The notes under the pieces: model-generated | What the model was told of the DNA's origin: nothing | Seen by the model: the letters and a program-made list of their open reading frames with translations, nothing else | Databases searched by the model: none | Source: Membranipora membranacea | Taxonomy: Eukaryota > Bryozoa > Gymnolaemata > Cheilostomatida > Membraniporidae | Reading direction: 5' to 3' | Length of the DNA stretch: 64,000 nucleotides | Assembly: GCA_914767715.1 (NCBI GenBank) | Contig: OU612070.1 | Span: 11,861,501 to 11,925,500 of the forward strand | Position numbers and translations under genes: made by a program | Shown: piece by piece, positions 59,261 through 64,000 of the stretch | Numbering within the stretch: the stretch's first letter is position 1 | Layout: each line of letters begins with the position of its first letter

Positions 59261-61841
59261 CACAGGCGGCCTGACTCTTTTTGTATCCCAGGTTGTCTGA
59301 CAGATTGTTCAACAGTGCTGCTTTTTAATACAAGGCTCATGGTTGTAAGGTTAAGTTTATGAAGTTATATTAGATGAGGAAAATATGCTCCGTGAACAGA
59401 TTAAAGATTGATCTATTAAAAAGGGGTACTGAGGGAGCTAGTATTTCTGATTTATAGAAGCAATGAACAATGCAAAGGAAAGATGTCATCAACCATTACT
59501 ACATCGCCTAGGTCATTGCAAATATATGGTAGACGAGATACTAAGCAATGCTGCTGATGCTAATGTTATATGTCTATCTGGCTGACATACTCAATCTTAA
59601 AATTGGTGCTCCAGTGCTTCCGGATTTCTGTTCATTGTAGGCAGACCTGGGCTTGAGTTGCCCCATACACGGAACGATGTGAAATGCTTGCTGAGGCTAA
59701 CCATTAGTTGTCATTGAGATTTAAACACAGGGACAACTGCCAGTCAAAGTCAGGCTAAGAACTGCTCCATGGTGCCTTGGTATTATTGGAGACGGACAAT
59801 GAAACAATTCAGCAAGCTACCCAGTTTGTGCTAAAGCTTCGGGAGTTAATTTAGGGTCCTGACCAACAATTGCTGAACTTTAGGTTCAGGATATAGGTCA
59901 CAATCTTTATGAAATTCCTTGATCTAAGCTGTCATTGGCAACCTCATCAAAATCTAATAATAATCAAAATAATGTTCAATTTTTCAAAACTGAATTCGAG
60001 ATCCAACGGAAATTTTCATCCTGAAGGGTACTGCACTGCATGAAATGGTGGATCGAGTCTCATGTATTCAAAAAATAAAATTTCCATTGTCATTATTGCC
60101 AGAAACTAAAAGTCAATCCATCTGTAATCATCGACTATTGGCGGAAGATTACTTGGGCTTGGGTGGACCGCACTAATCCCAGATTTTAATGACATAGAGG
60201 AATTGACAGCAACCAACTGCCGAGCATCTCAATGCTGATCGTTTGCATGCAGCTGCCGAAAAAAGGGGCACATATGTCACAGTGATGCCGCTGCGCGTGT
60301 GATGTCAGCTTCGACTTTCCATAATAGAAACAAGGATGAATATATAGATTGAAATGATTCTGGCTGCTGAACCTCTTCTGGGATATATCATTTATTGCTC
60401 ATTCCCTACCTGTGTAATATTTGGATGTAGTAAAACCTTGTTAAATAACTATGGAAATCAGGAGCGACATGCTAAATGCCAAAATGCTAAAGGTACAAAA
60501 ACGCTAAATGCAAAATGCCAAAATGCTCAGAGGGGACGCAACTCCTTGGTTCAAATGGTGTTGCACTGTTTTGAGTTGAGATTGTCCTACCTCAGGACAC
60601 AACTTGAATAACTACTGTATAACCTAATATGCTACTATGCTATATACATACTATATTTATGCACTCTGTGCACCCTTCCAGTAGTTGTTTCCTTTCATAT
60701 CATACTCAACATCGACTTGATAAAGCTTGTCAAGACAGGCTACATCTCTTAGTTCGATGGTACTCAAACTGTCCAACAGGCAGGACAAATATAATCAACG
60801 TCCGCTGTACATGTCCGTTGACATGCATAGTATTATTGGTTGGTTGGTTGGTTCGGTCTGAAAGCTTGAGATAGAAATGAAAGTTCACAACCTTGATTTC
60901 AACTGAACTGTAATAAGAAAGCTCTCCCTTTTATATTAGTACCCCAAAACCCAGCAGCCTGCTATTTCAACAATATGATTCGACACTTAAACCGCACTGT
61001 CAGTTTTAGGCGGTCATGGCCTGATCCCTGAAGAGGATGTGGTTTCTGATATCCCATGAAGGTGCTAGGATGTGCCGATGATGTGGGTATTTTTAGTTAT
61101 TCAAAGCTGACCATACCTGAACTGACCTGGCTTAGTTTGCCTATCTCCTATTTTTTGTACCTGATCTGACCTGGGCTGATCTGACCCACTTCTTAACCCT
61201 CAGACAACTGGGAAGAAAGGTCCGAAGGTATCTCACATAGCGAATTAGCAGATGACTGTTCAGCATCAAACAAGCTATATACCATCTCTAGTTCATTGAT
61301 CTCAGTAGTGGATGATGCTAAGTTATCAAGTTATAGCAGATAGCAGATTAGGATCACCAATATTTATATACCACCCCAGGAGTGGATAATACTAATTTAT
61401 GACATAATAGTGGGTTAGGAGATCACGGTCTCAAGCCACTATACCACCTCAGAAGAGAAAGATACGAAGTATATATCACATTACAATATCAGGAGTTATT
61501 ATACCAGTTAGGAAAGGAGACTACTCCGGCACTAGGAAAATGATCATATAAGATTGCCATCTCCTGCTCTCAGTCCTACCAGGGAGTTTGGGACCTAGGC
61601 AAGATACATATATTCAAATTGCTGCACATATATTGTGCACATATTATATGAATATAATAACCACGCAGTTAAAATTATTTTGGCAATAAGTGTTTGCTTC
61701 TCTTTTTGCAGTTAACAAGGGGTATAAAAATCTGCAAAATGAGTTGGACTACACAGATACCTCATACCCCAAATCCTTATTATAGGTTTTTACGGCAAAA
61801 TATTTGTCTGATTTCTATGCGGTCATCTTCGTCTGAAACTA
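59261..61841 (+). repeat. Dispersed repeat, short copy
   Basis: The same repeat as 8765-12479, in the same orientation, without the 1.17 kb SINE-bearing block; the join is at about 59457. It ends about 130 bases before the orphan FTP exon. There are a few small indels and no long ORF. Confidence 0.82.
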
Positions 61842-61973
61842 GACATGGTTTGAAGAAAAAACACTGAGGCTACATCTTGCACTACCTACTTCAATGTCTC
61901 ATAAATGTTCCATCCCCTCTCAACTCCATTTGCAATGATATGAAAGTTCTAATTTATTTAATTTAATTGACAG

Positions 61974-62216
61974 TTACTAATCAAAATATTGCTTACGACA
62001 AGGCTGCGTACCAGAGCAGCACATACACTGATACAATTAACGGGACAATTAGACTTTGGTCAGCTGATAAGGCAGTAGATGGTATCCTGTATGATGACAC
62101 TGACTCTCAGTATGCTCATACTGCCGGAGGGGAGACAGCTCCACAGTGGAGGATGGTAGATCTTGGAGATTTGTTCATTGTCGCTGAGATATACTTGCAA
62201 GGGAGGCCGATTCAAG
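61974..62216 (+). CDS. Orphan FTP lectin first-half exon, plus strand
   Basis: A 243-nt exon, phase 1-1, with acceptor TTGACAG and donor CAAG|GTAGGG. It encodes NQNIAYDKAAYQSSTY, KAVDGILYDD, then QWRMVDLGDLFIVAEIYL. It is closest in pattern to the last FTP domain of genes A and B (NPNIAxKKPAYQ). The second Trp of the usual QWW motif is Arg, which may weaken the core. No second-half exon was found in the following 1.6 kb, so it is an isolated fragment or part of a rearranged gene that continues to the right. Confidence 0.8.
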
Positions 62217-63801
62217 GTAGGGAGGTGAAGAAAGCAGACACTGTATGCAAGGAATTTCGGTTGGCAAATTAATATTCAACATTGCTGTTAACATACCAAA
62301 TGAAAGCATTTGGATATAATATCATTAGTCATGTAAAAGGGAATAGAGTGTGAATTAAAGCCTTCCTCGGTGACTATGACATATTATTCCTTTTTTATAA
62401 GCCCACAATGTGAAGAGACATGATTCTCTAATTCACAGCGTTAAAATTTTAATTCAATGTAAATCTAATTAGTGTTTTTACAAGACAAGACAAGATTCTG
62501 TGGCAGAACTATTTTGCACCTTGTTGTTTTATTTACATAACCTGACGTTTCGGGCTTACATCTTGATGTTGTCTATTCATAGTGTATGACTTACCCACAA
62601 CTACCACGCCCTTACTTGAGCGCCTTAGTTCTGGTTACGCCAACCACCAATAATTCCAATCTGCCTTACACGCAACATTGGCCTCGTTCTATTTTCAACT
62701 TATTTTCAAAAACTCAAATCCTCACCATTCCTACCAAACTTACTTACTATCTTATTACATGTGTTAATCAGTATTTGAGAAGTTTGCTTTTGGTGATTGT
62801 GATATGAGTGCCGTGCTCAATTTTTTGTCTTTCAAGGTAAAAGGTAATAAGTTTTTGCCCTGCCCATGCTGGCCAGCGCTGTGTGCACTAAGTAGAGATT
62901 GATTTTCGTTTGTCTTATATATTGTATAGTTTATGTATCTTACTTAAATGAATACTCAAGGCTGGTTGCAACGATTGCACCAGTTAAATTATCAATATAA
63001 AAAGTGGCAAAAAATAATATAAATATAATAATAGTAATAGTATACCCAATAGAAAACAGTCAATAATAGCAAGTGGACTGGGAATAATGAAAAGTCAGAA
63101 TGTGTCATAATATAAATATTATAGTTACGTTTCATAGACTGAATATATTGGATATAGATTGGTGACAGGATTGCGGTACATCAGTTAGCTGGGGCATGCA
63201 ATAAGAGACATCGTATAGTCTTGAATGGCAAAGAGGCAGAGCACACATGAAGTGAAATATTTTATGGAGGGTTCGGTATGTACTAGGTGTGATTTCTAGG
63301 GGTGTTTATTACTACCTAGGGTTACGGAATAACAACGTCGGGAGAGTTTTTCAGGTCCTAGATTTGAATCAAGATCAAGTCAGTTTGTAAACAGCAAGGA
63401 ATTGTGTTGATCTATAATACAATCACAAACATGTGTTTTCGTAACTTTTTAACAACATACCGCTCAATGGATGGGACAATAATATCACTACATTCATCGA
63501 TTCCACAAACTTTCTCCACACAAAGGAAATGGCAGCAAAATTATTCATGAGAGTGTGCTGTCATCACAATTATATCTCCATGCAAAAATTCAAAAAATCA
63601 AACCAAATCTATGACAACCTGTGTGCTGTTAGACTAATGCATAGAATCAGGGTCGGACTTCTGTAAATCTGTTAATTTCTGTAGATCTGTGGATTTCTGT
63701 AGATCTGAGACCGCCTTTACAAATTTCCACAGAGAGTAATTTAATGATATCTCTCAAATAACCTTGAAACCATGTTAAAACCAGAAGGATTTTCCTTACA
63801 G
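62217..63801. other. Non-coding stretch between orphan exons
   Basis: No convincing exon was found. It contains a short block (CCTGACGTTTCGGGC near 62540) that looks retroelement-like, ATAATA-type simple sequence near 63020-63050, and small direct repeats of CTGTAGATCTG near 63660-63710. Confidence 0.4.
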
Positions 63802-63937
63802 AAATGGTGCCTCAAGATGTGGCCTAATGATCTGTGTGTACAATGCTCTGGACAAGCTAAAGCTGGAGCAGCAAGTAGATGTATATTGTCCTGTCCTGAA
63901 GGTCAGATTGAGAGGGCCGCAGTTCCTCCCTAACATC
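63802..63937 (+). CDS. Protein tyrosine phosphatase signature exon, plus strand
   Basis: A 136-nt exon, phase 2 to 0, with acceptor TTCCTTACAG and donor ATC|GTAAGT. It encodes NGASRCGLMICVYNALDK, then QQVDVYCPVLKVRLRGPQF. This fits the second half of the HC-x5-R signature (x-N-G-A-S-R-C-G) and the VDV(F/Y)...LR-x-RPQF helix of PTP D2 domains. The intron position and length equal those of the D1 signature exon at 4297-4432. The Cys would be in an upstream exon, which I did not find within 1.6 kb. The CG after Arg departs from the usual TG. It probably belongs to a plus-strand relative running off the window. Confidence 0.75.
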
Positions 63938-64000
63938 GTAAGTTGAAATGAAATATTCTTCCTAGTGTAAGTCTGAGTCTCTGTGTTACCCTAGAGGAGT

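Noticed and set aside
62586-62807. 73-codon plus-strand ORF between the orphan exons
   Set aside because: It does not match FTP, Fn3 or PTP patterns and follows a retroelement-like block.

Overview
This is eukaryotic DNA, AT-rich and intron-dense. The split genes have conserved phases and GT/AG junctions, there are tRNA-headed SINEs, a LINE end and inverted-repeat transposons, and no bacterial-style operon is visible. The protein families (fucolectin/tachylectin-type FTP lectin domains, fibronectin type III repeats, receptor tyrosine phosphatase) point to an invertebrate animal. I cannot assign the phylum from the sequence.

The core of the window is a head-to-tail tandem duplication on the minus strand. 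Two paralogous receptor genes could be reconstructed exon by exon from splice junctions and codon phase. Gene B (upstream copy, 34.69-56.19 kb, 24 coding exons) is intact and predicts about 1378 aa. Gene A (14.67-32.57 kb, 26 coding exons) has the same plan plus one extra lectin domain, and carries a 1-base deletion in its fourth Fn3 domain. The plan is: signal peptide; three (B) or four (A) FTP lectin domains, each split over two phase-1 exons; a divergent lectin-like domain; five Fn3 domains; a juxtamembrane domain of receptor-phosphatase type; one membrane segment; and a tail of about 78 residues with several tyrosines. Neither gene ends in a phosphatase domain.

Further along on the minus strand (1.4-7.3 kb) lie exons for two tandem tyrosine phosphatase domains. 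They have two in-frame stops, two frameshifts and missing D2 exons, so they look like a relic of an ancestral receptor phosphatase whose lectin/Fn3 part lives on as non-enzymatic receptors. At the right edge, on the plus strand, an FTP exon (61.97-62.22 kb) and a phosphatase-signature exon (63.80-63.94 kb) show that the family continues beyond the window in the opposite orientation.

Mobile DNA fills the rest. A 5.4 kb terminal-inverted-repeat element (36.83-42.26 kb) lies inside a gene B intron, with an exact empty site in gene A. Its ends are packed with an AACGTCGCAA motif and its interior holds an OTU-like ORF and a LINE fragment. There is a dispersed repeat pair (8.77-12.48 and 59.26-61.84 kb), several tRNA-derived SINEs, a hAT-like MITE shared by both paralogs, a Harbinger-like MITE and a foldback element. 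The 3' halves of the two genes, introns included, are much more alike than the lectin halves. That is consistent with homogenisation of the stalk and tail and divergence of the binding end.
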